Assembly: GCF_002917095.1 (NCBI RefSeq)
Contig: NZ_PQGA01000020.1
Coordinates: forward strand, 1 to 64,000
From: Paraburkholderia eburnea
Lineage (GTDB): Bacteria; Pseudomonadota; Gammaproteobacteria; Burkholderiales; Burkholderiaceae
Reading direction: 5' to 3'
Length of the DNA stretch: 64,000 nucleotides
Part shown: in pieces, positions 8,277-17,796 of the stretch
Numbering within the stretch: position 1 is the first letter of the stretch
How the letters are laid out: each line of letters begins with the position of its first letter
Notes under the pieces: generated by a model
Databases searched by the model: none
What the model saw: only the letters and a program-made list of their open reading frames with translations
Told to the model about the DNA's origin: nothing
Program-made: the position numbers and the translations under genes

Positions 8277-9332
8277 TCAGGCCACAGCGCTGCTCCCGTC
8301 CTGCGTCCAGTATTGGTCGAGCTTCGCCACCAGCGCGGCGCGCTCCACTGGCGTCACGAACGACGCCTCGAAGCCATTGCGCAGGAGCGTGTACACCTCT
8401 TTGTCGTCGAGCTTGAGCGCTTCGACGATCGCGCTGTAGTTCTCGTTGACGTAGCCGCCGAAGTAGGCCGGATCATCGGAATTGATGGTCACGGCGACGC
8501 CGTGGTCGAGCAACTGCTTGAGCGTGTGCTGGGTCATGTCGTCGAACACGCAGAGCTTGGTGTTCGAGAGCGGGCAGACGGTCAGCGCGACGCGCGAGTC
8601 CGCCAGACGCGTGACGAGCGCCGGGTCCTCGATGCTGCGTACGCCGTGATCGACGCGATCGACCTTGAGCAGATCGAGCGCTTCGTAGATATACGCGGGC
8701 GGGCCTTCCTCGCCTGCATGCGCGACGAGCTTCAGGCCCTTGGCACGCGCTTGTTCGAACACGCGCTCGAACTTCGAGGGCGGATGGCCGCGCTCGGACG
8801 AATCGAGACCCACGCCGATCATGCGCGGGTAGCGCTCGAACAGCGGCAGCGCGGCGTCCCACGTGGCGAGCGCATCGGCTTCGCTCAGATGGCGCAGAAA
8901 GCACAGGATCAGCTTGCTCGTGAGGCCGCGCTTTTCGGCGTCGGCGAGCGCCCGGTCGATGCCCGCGACCACGGTGTCGATCGACACGCCGCGCTCCGTG
9001 TGCGTCTGCGGATCGAAGAAAATTTCGGCGTGCACGACGTTGTCCGCGAGCGCGCGCTCGCAGTACGCCATCGTCATGTCGTAGAAGTCCTGCTCGTGCA
9101 GCAGCACGCTCGCGCCCGCATAGTAGATGTCGAGGAAGGACTGCAGGTCGGTGAACGCGTAGGCCGCGCGCAGCGCTTCGATCGACTCGTAGGCGAGCTT
9201 GACGTTGTTGCGCTGGGCGAGCGCGAAAATCAGCTCGGGCTCCAGCGAGCCTTCGATATGGATATGCAACTCGGACTTGGGCGCGCCGAAGGCTTTCTGG
9301 ACGAGTGGATTAGCGTGGGTCGTGATGGTCAT
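8277..9332 (-). CDS. Adenine deaminase of the adenosine deaminase family
   Basis: A 351-residue metal hydrolase with HIHIEGSLEP at 23-32, HAGEEGPP, CPLSNTKLCVFDD and NSDDPAYFGGY. These match the adenosine deaminase fold. The pattern LEPELIFALAQRN, FFDPQTHTERG and PAYFGGYV is, from memory, the subgroup represented by Pseudomonas aeruginosa PA0148, shown to act on adenine rather than adenosine. I therefore favour adenine to hypoxanthine. Many databases would label it add. The start at 9332 (MTITTHANP) was preferred over a codon 39 bp upstream that would overlap xdhC. It lies 29 bp after xdhC. Confidence 0.85.
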   Translation of the reverse strand: MTITTHANPLVQKAFGAPKSELHIHIEGSLEPELIFALAQRNNVKLAYESIEALRAAYAFTDLQSFLDIYYAGASVLLHEQDFYDMTMAYCERALADNVVHAEIFFDPQTHTERGVSIDTVVAGIDRALADAEKRGLTSKLILCFLRHLSEADALATWDAALPLFERYPRMIGVGLDSSERGHPPSKFERVFEQARAKGLKLVAHAGEEGPPAYIYEALDLLKVDRVDHGVRSIEDPALVTRLADSRVALTVCPLSNTKLCVFDDMTQHTLKQLLDHGVAVTINSDDPAYFGGYVNENYSAIVEALKLDDKEVYTLLRNGFEASFVTPVERAALVAKLDQYWTQDGSSAVA

Positions 9333-9361
9333 GATCGGGTCGGTCAAGTGTTCGTGGGACG

Positions 9362-10462
9362 TCACGCGCAATGGGGCAAATGAGGCAGGGCGGCCGGCGC
9401 ATGGGCGTGCGCGGCGGCCTCGATCGTCTGCAGCAACTGGGCGGCGGCCGATATCGCGATCACTTCGGGCGACTTGTCGACGATGCCGTCCACGCCGAGC
9501 GGGCAGTTCATGCGCGCGATCTGCATCGGGTCGATGCCGCGCGCGGCCAGGCGCTCCTCGAACTGCTTGCGCTTGCTGTGCGAGCCGATCATGCCGAAGA
9601 ACACGAAGTCGCCGCGGCGCAGGATGCGTTCGGCGAGATCGAGGTCGTGCGCGTGATCGTGCGTCATCACGATGAAGCTGGCGCCGGGCGGCGCTGCCTC
9701 GACGGCATCGTCGGGTGCATCGCTGGCGTCGATCGCGACATTGGCCGCGCCAAGCGCCGCGAACGCTTCCGGCGAGGGAAACGCGGCGTCGCGGGCGTCG
9801 ACCCAGCGCACCCGGCAGGGCAAGGTGCCGAGCACGCGCACGAGCGCCGCGCCCACCTGGCCCGCGCCGAACAGCACGACGGGAAAATCGTTGGGCGCGA
9901 TCGTTTCGGTGAGCAGCAGCGTGGTTTCCGCGTTGCTTGCGCCGCTGCTACCGGTGTCCCAGAGCAGGCAGTCCGGCGAATCGACGCCCGGCTCCGGTTC
10001 CGAGAGCATGACGGCGCTCGCATCCGGATCGGCGGCGATCGTGGCGGTTGAAGCGGCCCCATTGCGCGAGGAGCGGAATGATACGCTACGAACGGTCGAT
10101 GCGCCTGCCGCAAGCCGGCGCGACAGCGTGGCGAGCCAGCCGAGATCGGCCACATCGAGCCGCTCGAACGCGAGCACGACCGCGCCGCCGCAACACTGGC
10201 CGAGGCTCGGGCCCAGCGCCAGGCGCTCCAGACGCCGCGCGTGCGACATCCGCATGCCGTCGCGCAGCACCTGGCGCGCGATTTCGATGGCCTTCCATTC
10301 GAGATGCCCGCCGCCGATGGTGTGGCGCGCGGCCTCGCGCGTGACGATCATCTTCGTGCCGGCCTCGCGCGGCACCGAACCCTCGGCGCGCGCGACCGTG
10401 ACGAGCACGGCGGCGTCGCCGTGCGCGAGCAGTTGCTGAAGATCGGTGACCCAGGCTTGCAT
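9362..10462 (-). CDS. xdhC: XdhC, xanthine dehydrogenase accessory (molybdenum cofactor insertion) protein
   Basis: The 366-residue protein has the XdhC/CoxI N-terminal part (EGSVPREAGTKM, TIGGGHLEWKA, LGQCCGGAV) and a C-terminal Rossmann-like domain (LFGAGQVGAAL, MTHDHAHDL, MIGSHSKRKQFEERL). XdhC binds molybdenum cofactor, promotes its sulfuration and delivers it to XdhB. The catalytic genes xdhA and xdhB are not upstream within the window, although they often precede xdhC in Burkholderiaceae. First gene of the xdhC-ade-guaD group. Confidence 0.93.
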   Translation of the reverse strand: MQAWVTDLQQLLAHGDAAVLVTVARAEGSVPREAGTKMIVTREAARHTIGGGHLEWKAIEIARQVLRDGMRMSHARRLERLALGPSLGQCCGGAVVLAFERLDVADLGWLATLSRRLAAGASTVRSVSFRSSRNGAASTATIAADPDASAVMLSEPEPGVDSPDCLLWDTGSSGASNAETTLLLTETIAPNDFPVVLFGAGQVGAALVRVLGTLPCRVRWVDARDAAFPSPEAFAALGAANVAIDASDAPDDAVEAAPPGASFIVMTHDHAHDLDLAERILRRGDFVFFGMIGSHSKRKQFEERLAARGIDPMQIARMNCPLGVDGIVDKSPEVIAISAAAQLLQTIEAAAHAHAPAALPHLPHCA

Positions 10463-10938
10463 CGGGCGGTCCTCCTACGCTGCGGCCGACGAGGCGCACG
10501 CGCCCGCCGCGCCGGGCACACGCTGGTTTGCGGCGGAGACAGCCGGGACGTGAGCGGGCGCGCACGCAAGCGGTTTGCTGCGGCAGGCGAAGGGCGCGTC
10601 ATGCCATTCATGCACGGCGCCACGAAGGACGGATCGGATGGTTTGCGTTGTCATGTGAAACCCAGGAGACATTGCGGATCAGGCGCGCGTTACGCAGGGA
10701 GCCGGGGGCAAAGCCCAAGCCGGCCTCGCGCACGTAGATCGCCATCCAGTTGCGAATGTAGCACTGACGGCGCCAGGAAACTATTCCCTGTGAATAATGG
10801 GCGTTATGTGACGGCGCCCATGACCGGACGATGAACCATCTGGCCCTTTCGGAAGAGAAATCCCACAACGACGGAGGAAGGGCGCGCCGCCCGCTGACGG
10901 AGCGGCGCAGAAAAAAAGGGGGCGACGACCCGCGCGAT
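10463..10938. promoter_or_regulatory. Upstream region of the purine group with inverted repeats
   Basis: This 476-bp stretch between dsbB and xdhC (same strand) holds no convincing gene. It contains TATTC-N5-GAATA (10782-10796) and, 2 bp further, TGGGCG-N11-CGCCCA (10798-10820), both plausible regulator sites. A GC hairpin (10884-10908) follows dsbB, again with its T-tract on the 5' side of the transcribed strand. Confidence 0.4.
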
Positions 10939-11469
10939 TTAACGGCGGATGCCGGGCCACGACACCTGACGGCGGCGGTTGCGCCACAGGCTCGCGATCA
11001 CGGCGAGAAACACGACGACAAACGCCAGCACGGACCAGATCGGCAGAGTGAGGCCGAGGATCGGCGGATAGGTGGTTTCGCACAGGCCTTGCACCTTGAA
11101 GACGCCGGGCAGCCAGTGCGCGGGCGGCAGGGCGTCCACGATGGGCTGCAGGGTGTCGAAGCCGCAGCTGAAGCTCGGGAACGCCTGCACCCAGGCGAGG
11201 CGCGCCGAGGCGACGATGCCGCCCACCGCCGAAATCACGATCAGCCCTTCGAGCGCGCGCACGCCGCGCCAGCTCGTGAAGCGCGCGCCGAGGAAGGCGA
11301 AGACGGCGATCAGAATAAAGAAGTAGCGCGTGAGAATGCACAGCGGACACGGATCCTGGCGCTCGGCGTACTGCATATAGAGCGCGCCGCCCAGCAGCGC
11401 GAGACAGATGATGCCGAGCAGGACCAGCAGGCTGCGCTCGCGGCGCAACAGCGCGTTATCGTCGTTCAT
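10939..11469 (-). CDS. dsbB: Disulfide bond formation protein B
   Basis: A 176-residue inner-membrane protein with four predicted transmembrane helices that reoxidises DsbA and passes electrons to quinone. The first redox pair is C41-P-L-C44; the second pair is C102 and C130 in the second periplasmic loop. Start ATG at 11469 (MNDDNALLRRERS) was chosen over a codon 54 bp upstream because the extension is unlike a DsbB N-terminus. Confidence 0.93.
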   Translation of the reverse strand: MNDDNALLRRERSLLVLLGIICLALLGGALYMQYAERQDPCPLCILTRYFFILIAVFAFLGARFTSWRGVRALEGLIVISAVGGIVASARLAWVQAFPSFSCGFDTLQPIVDALPPAHWLPGVFKVQGLCETTYPPILGLTLPIWSVLAFVVVFLAVIASLWRNRRRQVSWPGIRR

Positions 11470-11660
11470 GTGGTTGGTATTTTCGGGTTGGAGGCGCAGC
11501 GGCGCTCTGGAGGGCGGCTGCAACGGCGTGACCGGATTCTAGCGCGAAGGCCGGGCGCAGCGAGAAAGCGCACGGCGGCGCCTGGATCTCGTGCGCCTCT
11601 TGCGGCTCTTGCGCCTCGCGCGCGGCACCCTGGCCGACGCCCGGGACGCAGCTCAAGCGC

Positions 11661-13058
11661 TCAGCGCAGCGGGGCGAGCACGGCTTCGACGCCGCGCCCG
11701 ATCGCGAGCAGCGCGTCGTCGGCGTACGGCGCGGCGGCGAGCATCAGCCCGACCGGCGCGGCGCCATGGCGGTGCACCGGCAGCGAGAGCGCGCAGGCGT
11801 CGAGGAAGTTGAACGCGCTGGGGTTGCGCAGCACGAGCGCATTGGTGCGCGCGAAGACGTCGTCGTCGGCGGCGAGCGGGGCGACAGCGGGCGGCGCGAT
11901 CGGCACGGTCGGCGCGATCACGACGTCGAAGCGCGACCAGAGCGCGGCCTGCGCCTCTTCCATCACGGCGGCGCGCGCGGCAATCAGGTCGAGATAATCG
12001 GCGGCGCTCGCGGACTCGCCCTTGAGGACGCGCACGAGCACGCGCGGATCGTACTGATCGCGATGCCCGGCGATGAGCGCGCGATGCCACGCATACGCTT
12101 CCATCGACGACAGGCCGATGCGGTTGATGTCGGCGAAGCGCTCGAACGCGGAAAAGCGCACTTCATTGACGATCGCGCCCGCCGCGTCCAGATGCTTGAG
12201 CGCGGTGTCGATGGTGTCGGCTACTTCCGGGTCGATGCCGTCGGTCACGTAGTTCGTCAGCACGCCGATGCGCACGCCTTCCAGATGGCGCACGGCCGGC
12301 ACGTGGGGCGCCTCGCCCGCAAGGATGCGATCGACTAGCGCGCAGCACGCCACGGTATTGCCGATCGGGCCAAACGAATCGAGCGTCGGGGAGAGCGGCA
12401 CGCCGCCCGCTTTCGGGATGCGCGCGGCGGTGGGCTTGAAGCCGGTCAGGCCGCAGAACGCGGCGGGAATGCGGATCGAGCCGCCAGTGTCGGTGCCGAG
12501 CGCGACGGCGGCCATGCCGTCCGCCACGGACGCCGCCGCGCCGGACGACGAGCCGCCCGCGACGCGCTCGTCGCCTTTCACGCCGCGCTGCCACGGCGAG
12601 AGCGGCGTGCCGTAGTGCGGGTTCAGGCCCAGGCCCGAAAACGCGAATTCGCTCATGTTGGTGCGGCCCACCAGCACCGCGCCCGCCCGGCGCAGGCGCG
12701 CGACCACGGGGGCGTCGGCGCTGGCGGGCGCCGCGTGGGCGAGCGCCGTGGAACCCGCGCGCGTGACCTCGCCCGCCACATCGAACAGATCCTTGACCGA
12801 GACCGGAATGCCCGCGAGCGGCGAGAGCACCGTGCCCGCGGCGCGCAGGCGGTCGTGCGCGTCGGCGGCGGCACGCACGCGCGCGGCATCGACGTGCGTG
12901 AAGACGGTGGCGCCCTGGCCGCCGGGTTCCTCGATGCGTTCGAGCGCGGTTTCGGCGAGGGCGCGGCTGGTGGTGCGGCCCGCGGCGAGATCGGCGGCCA
13001 GTTGGGCGAGTGGCGGGAAGGGCGTAAAGCCGGGCGAGGGTGTGGCGCAGGAGGTCAT
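11661..13058 (-). CDS. Amidase signature family hydrolase
   Basis: A 465-residue amidase with the Ser-cisSer-Lys triad context: catalytic Lys89 in PVSVKDLFDV, the Gly/Ser-rich cis-serine segment GGSSSG (168-173) and nucleophile S194 in GTDTGGSIR. It resembles stand-alone AtzF/GatA-like amidases; no gatB or gatC is adjacent, so a role in tRNA amidation is unlikely. The substrate is unknown. Start at 13058 (MTSCATPSPGF), with a possible upstream extension of 20 codons. Confidence 0.88.
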   Translation of the reverse strand: MTSCATPSPGFTPFPPLAQLAADLAAGRTTSRALAETALERIEEPGGQGATVFTHVDAARVRAAADAHDRLRAAGTVLSPLAGIPVSVKDLFDVAGEVTRAGSTALAHAAPASADAPVVARLRRAGAVLVGRTNMSEFAFSGLGLNPHYGTPLSPWQRGVKGDERVAGGSSSGAAASVADGMAAVALGTDTGGSIRIPAAFCGLTGFKPTAARIPKAGGVPLSPTLDSFGPIGNTVACCALVDRILAGEAPHVPAVRHLEGVRIGVLTNYVTDGIDPEVADTIDTALKHLDAAGAIVNEVRFSAFERFADINRIGLSSMEAYAWHRALIAGHRDQYDPRVLVRVLKGESASAADYLDLIAARAAVMEEAQAALWSRFDVVIAPTVPIAPPAVAPLAADDDVFARTNALVLRNPSAFNFLDACALSLPVHRHGAAPVGLMLAAAPYADDALLAIGRGVEAVLAPLR

Positions 13059-13259
13059 GGCGGCGAGGGAATCGAAGGCGGTTCGTTGAACGCGGGCGGC
13101 GGGCGGCGCGCGGCTCACAGACTTGCGGTCCGCGCGCGCCGCACCGCGAGGGACACATCATTGTAGAACGCTGGATTTTTCTTGCGCGGACGATTTGGCG
13201 TGGCCGGATCATCGGGTAACATTCAGCTATTCGATAGCATTTTGTAAGGATTTGAGCTT

Positions 13260-15026
13260 ATGCATCAGGGAATCGGCTTTATTCAGGATCTGGCAGTCGT
13301 GATGGCGATCGCCGGGATCGTCACCGTGCTGTTTCATCGCCTGAAGCAGCCGGTGGTGCTCGGCTATATCGCGGCGGGCGTCATCATCGGGCCGTACACG
13401 CCGCCGTTCCAGCTGATCCACGACGAGCAGACCATCCAGACGATGGGCGAACTCGGCGTGGTGTTCCTGATGTTTTCACTGGGTCTCGAATTCAGCCTGC
13501 GCAAGCTCTTCCAGGTGGGGGCGACGGCCATCGTCGCGGCCCTATCCGAAATCGTGGTGATGCTCTGGCTCGGCTACGAGATCGGCCGCGCGTTCGGCTG
13601 GGCCGCGATGGATTCGCTGTTCCTCGGCGCGATTCTCGCGATTTCCTCGACCACCATCATCGTCAAGGCGCTCTCGGATCTGGGCGTCAAGCGCGAACCG
13701 TTCGCGCAGCTCGTGTTCGGCATCCTGATCGTCGAGGATATTCTGGGCATCGCCATGCTGGTGCTGCTCGGCGGCATCGCGCAGACGGGCGAGCTGTCGC
13801 CCGGCATCGCCCTCATCACGCTCGGCAAGCTGCTGCTTTTCATGCTGGTTTCGCTGCTGGCGGGCATCCTGGTCGTGCCGCGCGTGCTTGGCTACGTGGC
13901 GCGCGTGGGCAGCGACGAGATGCTGCTGGTTTCGGTGCTCGGCTTCTGCTTTGCGTTCTGCCTGCTGGTGGTGAAGCTCGATTATTCGATCGCGCTGGGC
14001 GCTTTCCTGATCGGCGCGGTGATGGCCGAGTCGCGGCACCTGGAGCGCATCGAGCACCTGGTCGCGCCACTGCGCGATGCGTTTTCGGCCATCTTCTTCG
14101 TGACCATCGGCCTGATGCTCAACCCGCTCGTGCTGGTCGATTACGCCTGGCCGATCGCCGTGATCTCGCTCGCGGTGGTGTTCGGCAAGCTGGTGTCGTG
14201 CGGCCTCGGCACCTTTCTCGCGGGCCGCGACGGCCGCACGGCGATGCGCGTGGGCATGACGGTTTCGCAGATCGGCGAGTTCTCTTTCATCATCGCGTCG
14301 CTCGGGCTCACGCTGAAAGTCACGAGCGGCTTTCTTTATCCGATCGCGGTGACGGTTTCGGCGATCACGACGCTCACCACGCCTTATCTGATCCGCTTCG
14401 CCGATCCGCTGTCACAGCGTCTCGCGCGCGCGATGCCGCCGGCGGTGTCGAACGTGTTCGGCCTGTACAGCCAGTGGCTGCGCTGTCTGATGCCGCGCTC
14501 GCAAGGCGAGGGTGGCCCGACGCTCTTTTCGCTCACGCGGCGCATCGTGCTGCAGATCGCCGTGAATCTTGCGCTGGTGTCGGCGATTTTTATCGGCGTG
14601 TCGTATGGCGCGCGCTATGCGTCGCCGTTCATCGCGAGCTGGGTGCCCGACGAGCGCATCCAGCGCGTGGTGCTCTGGAGCGCGGCGCTGCTGCTGGCGA
14701 TGCCGTTTCTCGTCGCCGTGTGGCGCAAGACCCAGTCGCTCGCGCTGCTGCTGGCCGAAGTGAGCGTGCAGCCCGAGAAGGCGGGGCGCTTCACGCGCGC
14801 GCTGCGCCACGCGATCGCCGAACTGGTGCCGGCCGTGTCGATGGTTGGCGTGTTCGTGCTGGTGGCCGCGCTCTCGGGCACGATCCTGCCGCCCACGGGC
14901 TTTTTGATCGGCGTACTGGTGTGCGCGGCGCTGCTCACGATGCTGTTCTGGCGTTGGTGCGTGAAGATCCACGCGAGTATGCAGATCGCGCTGCGCGAGA
15001 CCTTCGACGAGCGTCAGGATTCGTAG
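13260..15026 (+). CDS. CPA2-family monovalent cation:proton antiporter (KefB/KefC-like membrane domain)
   Basis: A 588-residue membrane protein with about 12 or more helices. The Na+/H+ exchanger core is clear: GYIAAGVIIGP, GVVFLMFSLGLEFS and IVEDILGIAMLV. Unlike KefB/KefC it has no TrkA-N/RCK nucleotide-binding domain; instead the C-terminus carries additional hydrophobic segments. It probably exchanges K+ or Na+ for H+. Start ATG at 13260 follows TAAGGA. Monocistronic. Confidence 0.88.
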   Translation: MHQGIGFIQDLAVVMAIAGIVTVLFHRLKQPVVLGYIAAGVIIGPYTPPFQLIHDEQTIQTMGELGVVFLMFSLGLEFSLRKLFQVGATAIVAALSEIVVMLWLGYEIGRAFGWAAMDSLFLGAILAISSTTIIVKALSDLGVKREPFAQLVFGILIVEDILGIAMLVLLGGIAQTGELSPGIALITLGKLLLFMLVSLLAGILVVPRVLGYVARVGSDEMLLVSVLGFCFAFCLLVVKLDYSIALGAFLIGAVMAESRHLERIEHLVAPLRDAFSAIFFVTIGLMLNPLVLVDYAWPIAVISLAVVFGKLVSCGLGTFLAGRDGRTAMRVGMTVSQIGEFSFIIASLGLTLKVTSGFLYPIAVTVSAITTLTTPYLIRFADPLSQRLARAMPPAVSNVFGLYSQWLRCLMPRSQGEGGPTLFSLTRRIVLQIAVNLALVSAIFIGVSYGARYASPFIASWVPDERIQRVVLWSAALLLAMPFLVAVWRKTQSLALLLAEVSVQPEKAGRFTRALRHAIAELVPAVSMVGVFVLVAALSGTILPPTGFLIGVLVCAALLTMLFWRWCVKIHASMQIALRETFDERQDS

Positions 15027-15194
15027 TCAGGGCGACGCAGGCAGGACGGATGGGTGGCATTGCAGGCGCGGCCAGGGTGACGGAATGTGAGCAATTGTGC
15101 AAATGGGTGGCGGCGACATGCGGTGCGACGCATAATCGAAACCCTGTTCATCCGTTTGCGCCCTGCAACGATGTAGCGCGCCCGACCCCACGTC

Positions 15195-16697
15195 ATGAGC
15201 GACAACAAGACCGACCGCCCTGAGGTTCCCGACGGCGCAGGCCGTCCCGCCGGATCCGGCGAATCCAGTGCTTCCAGCACTTCCACGGATACCGGCGCAG
15301 CTTCCCCTTCTTCTGCTTCCGCGACTTCCCATGCTGGCCAGTCGAGCGCGTCCGGCGAGGCCGCGCAGCGTGCATCGACGGACTCGCCGGAGAGCGCATC
15401 GACCGTCACGCCCGATGCGGCAGGGGCCGACAGCTCCGGCGGTGGCACCGACGAAGAGCCGCTGACGGCAAATCCCGCGCCCGCCGCGTCAGCCGCTCCC
15501 GGATCCGAAGCCGTTCAGGCCCGCGAGGAAAGCGAGCGCGCTGTTGCGCGTCAGGCCGCCGAAGCCGCCGCCAGGGCAGCCGCGACGGGCGCAGGCAAAC
15601 CGCAGGTGCCGATCGAAGTCGCCGCCAACGCTGGCCGCGAAGTGCCCGCCCCCGCGTCAGGAGAAGCCCAACCGGCCACGCCCGACGCCGCCGCGCAGGC
15701 AACGCCGCCGCAGACGGGCGGCGCTCCGCGTCCGGGCGCGGCCCCCGCGGGATTCGGTCAGGCGCCGGACTTCAGCGCGCACAATCCGCCGCCGCCGGGC
15801 GCGTTGCCGCCCGATCCCCCGCGTTATCTGCGTCCGAGCGATTCGGCGTGGTCGGTGCTTGGCCGTATCATCGCGGCGCGCGCGCGGCAGCTGTTCGACC
15901 GCGCGGGGCAGCGCATCACGCAGCGCACGTTGCGCATCGGCGTGTCGGCGCGCATCTTTCACCCCGAGCCAGGCGCCCAGGGTCTGCGCGGCAAGACGCT
16001 GCAGTATCTCGAGGAGTCGATCGCGCACTGGGTCATGTCGCGCGACGTGATCGTCTTCATGATTCCGACGGTCGGCCATCAGGGCATGCTGCATCCGAGC
16101 AATATTCGTCTGCGCGACTATGCAAAGCACCTCGACGGCCTGCTGCTGCAAGGCGGCGCCGATGTCTCGCCGCAAACCTACGCGGAAGTCTCGCCGCGCC
16201 CGGAATGGCCCGGCGACCGTGTGCGCGACATGTACGAGCTGGAACTGCTGCACGAATTCGTCGAGTCGGGCAAGCCGGTGCTGGGTGTGTGCCGGGGCTG
16301 CCAGCTCATCAACGTGGCGTTCGGCGGCTCGCTTTACCAGGATATCGCCACCGATGTGCCGACGGCCAGCGTGCACGTTAGCGAGCACTACGACCAGCAC
16401 CGCCACGCCATTACCTTCCCGGAAGGTTCGTCGCTTGCGAGCATGTTTCCGGGGCGGCGCGAAGCCATCGTCAATTCGATCCACCACCAGGCGGTGAAGA
16501 CGCTCGGCCGCGATCTGACGGTCGAGGCGGTGTCGGCGGGCGATGGCCTGATCGAAGCCGTGCGTTACCGGCGCGCGCCGTTCGTGGTCGGCGTGCAATG
16601 GCATCCGGAATTCCATCGCGCGGGTGGGCCTGAACTGCTCGACTGCACGCCGTTGCTCGACAACTTCCTGCGTTCGGCGCGCGAGACGCGCTTCTAA
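15195..16697 (+). CDS. Gamma-glutamyl-gamma-aminobutyrate hydrolase family (peptidase C26) with long disordered N-terminus
   Basis: The C-terminal half of this 500-residue protein is a class I glutamine amidotransferase-like hydrolase: nucleophile C366 in GVCRGCQLINV and the H470-P-E472 dyad in VGVQWHPEFH. It resembles PuuD, which cleaves gamma-glutamyl-GABA in putrescine degradation. The first 215 or so residues are Ala/Pro/Ser/Gly-rich low complexity, absent from PuuD. No other putrescine genes are adjacent, so the substrate is inferred only from family. Start ATG at 15195. A terminator follows. Confidence 0.85.
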   Translation: MSDNKTDRPEVPDGAGRPAGSGESSASSTSTDTGAASPSSASATSHAGQSSASGEAAQRASTDSPESASTVTPDAAGADSSGGGTDEEPLTANPAPAASAAPGSEAVQAREESERAVARQAAEAAARAAATGAGKPQVPIEVAANAGREVPAPASGEAQPATPDAAAQATPPQTGGAPRPGAAPAGFGQAPDFSAHNPPPPGALPPDPPRYLRPSDSAWSVLGRIIAARARQLFDRAGQRITQRTLRIGVSARIFHPEPGAQGLRGKTLQYLEESIAHWVMSRDVIVFMIPTVGHQGMLHPSNIRLRDYAKHLDGLLLQGGADVSPQTYAEVSPRPEWPGDRVRDMYELELLHEFVESGKPVLGVCRGCQLINVAFGGSLYQDIATDVPTASVHVSEHYDQHRHAITFPEGSSLASMFPGRREAIVNSIHHQAVKTLGRDLTVEAVSAGDGLIEAVRYRRAPFVVGVQWHPEFHRAGGPELLDCTPLLDNFLRSARETRF

Positions 16698-16729
16698 CGT
16701 TCCAGACGCCACCTCTCCCGCCATTCCAG

Positions 16730-16753
16730 AAAAAGGGGCCGCCGCCCCTTTTT
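16730..16753. terminator. Terminator after the C26 hydrolase
   Basis: AAAAAGGGGC (16730-16739) and GCCCCTTTTT (16744-16753) form a stem with a 4-nt loop and a T-tract on the + strand. Confidence 0.85.
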
Positions 16754-16914
16754 CTTTTTCTGTACGACTCATCCGTCAATTCCTAGGATTAAGTAGGTGA
16801 TTTCGGACAAGCAAATCGCAGGTTCTTTTGTTATCCGAAATTAATCGACGTTTATGAGATTTTCGGGCGGCGATAATAAGCGGTTACTCGGAATCCTGAA
16901 CGGAACAGGCAGTC

Positions 16915-17637
16915 ATGAAGCAATCCATTGTGCTGCGGCGCGCCCTGCTGGCCGCCGCGGTCTCCATTCTCTTGCAGCACGGCGCGCCCGTTTGGGCCGG
17001 CACGCCTGCGAGCGATGCCGCGCCGGTGGCGGGCAGTCGTCCGGCGCTCGGCAGCCTGACGCCACAGCCCGCGAATGCCCAGGCGCCCGCGGGCCTGGTC
17101 GACGATCAGGCGACAGCGGGTGCATCGCAGGGCGATGTCGCGACGCTGATGCAGCTCATCCACGACGCTCAACTGGTCGAACTGCGCACCACGTATAACG
17201 CCAGTTACGGGGCGAGCCTGTTCTTCTATCCGCCCGAAATGACGTACTACGTGGTGCTGTTCCAGGACAAGCATTTCTGGCGCGTGATTCGCTCGCAGGA
17301 CGATGCGCGCGCGGAATCGATCTATGCAAACTTCGTGCAGCAGACCCAGCGTCTTGCCGAAGTCGAAATCCGCCGCACGCAGATCGAGGCGCAAAAAGCC
17401 TTCATCGAGCGGGTGATTGCCATCAACGAAGATCGTGCCCGCCGCCTTCAGGCGGATATCGATGTTGCGCGCACGCAGCAGGCGCGCGTCGACGACTATC
17501 AGCGCCAGGCGCAGGGCAGCGCGGCCGCGCTCAATGCCGAGAAGGTCCAGGCGCAAGCGCAGTTGCGCGAGCTGCAAAATCAGGTCGACCAGCTTCAGCG
17601 TGAAACGGAGCAGGGTTTGCCTGGATCGCGCCGTTAG
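16915..17637 (+). CDS. DUF2968 family exported protein
   Basis: A 240-residue protein with an N-terminal signal peptide (basic MKQSIVLRR, hydrophobic core, likely cleavage after VWA near residue 28). The middle has the DUF2968-like segment ELRTTYNASYGASLFFYP, and the C-terminal half is a long heptad-rich, Gln/Ala-rich coiled coil (residues about 145-232). It should be periplasmic. From memory the family is Burkholderiaceae-centred and of unknown function. Single gene with terminator. Confidence 0.82.
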   Translation: MKQSIVLRRALLAAAVSILLQHGAPVWAGTPASDAAPVAGSRPALGSLTPQPANAQAPAGLVDDQATAGASQGDVATLMQLIHDAQLVELRTTYNASYGASLFFYPPEMTYYVVLFQDKHFWRVIRSQDDARAESIYANFVQQTQRLAEVEIRRTQIEAQKAFIERVIAINEDRARRLQADIDVARTQQARVDDYQRQAQGSAAALNAEKVQAQAQLRELQNQVDQLQRETEQGLPGSRR

Positions 17638-17721
17638 GCTGGCCTGAGAAGGGAAGCACACTGCGCTGCTCGCTGGCGGCGCGGTGTGTCGGGATGACGA
17701 GTCGAAAGCAGGGAGAAAAAA

Positions 17722-17752
17722 CAGAAAGCCCGGCCATGAGCCGGGCTTTCTG
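17722..17752. terminator. Terminator between DUF2968 gene and the converging hypothetical gene
   Basis: CAGAAAGCCCGG (17722-17733) pairs perfectly with CCGGGCTTTCTG (17741-17752). The near-symmetrical sequence can act for both converging genes, although T-tracts are short. Confidence 0.7.
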
Positions 17753-17796
17753 TTATCGGGGACGCCGCGCGGTGGTGAACGGCGATAGACCGGACA

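Noticed and set aside
10884..10908. Terminator after dsbB
   Set aside because: Same wrong order of T-tract and stem on the transcribed strand.
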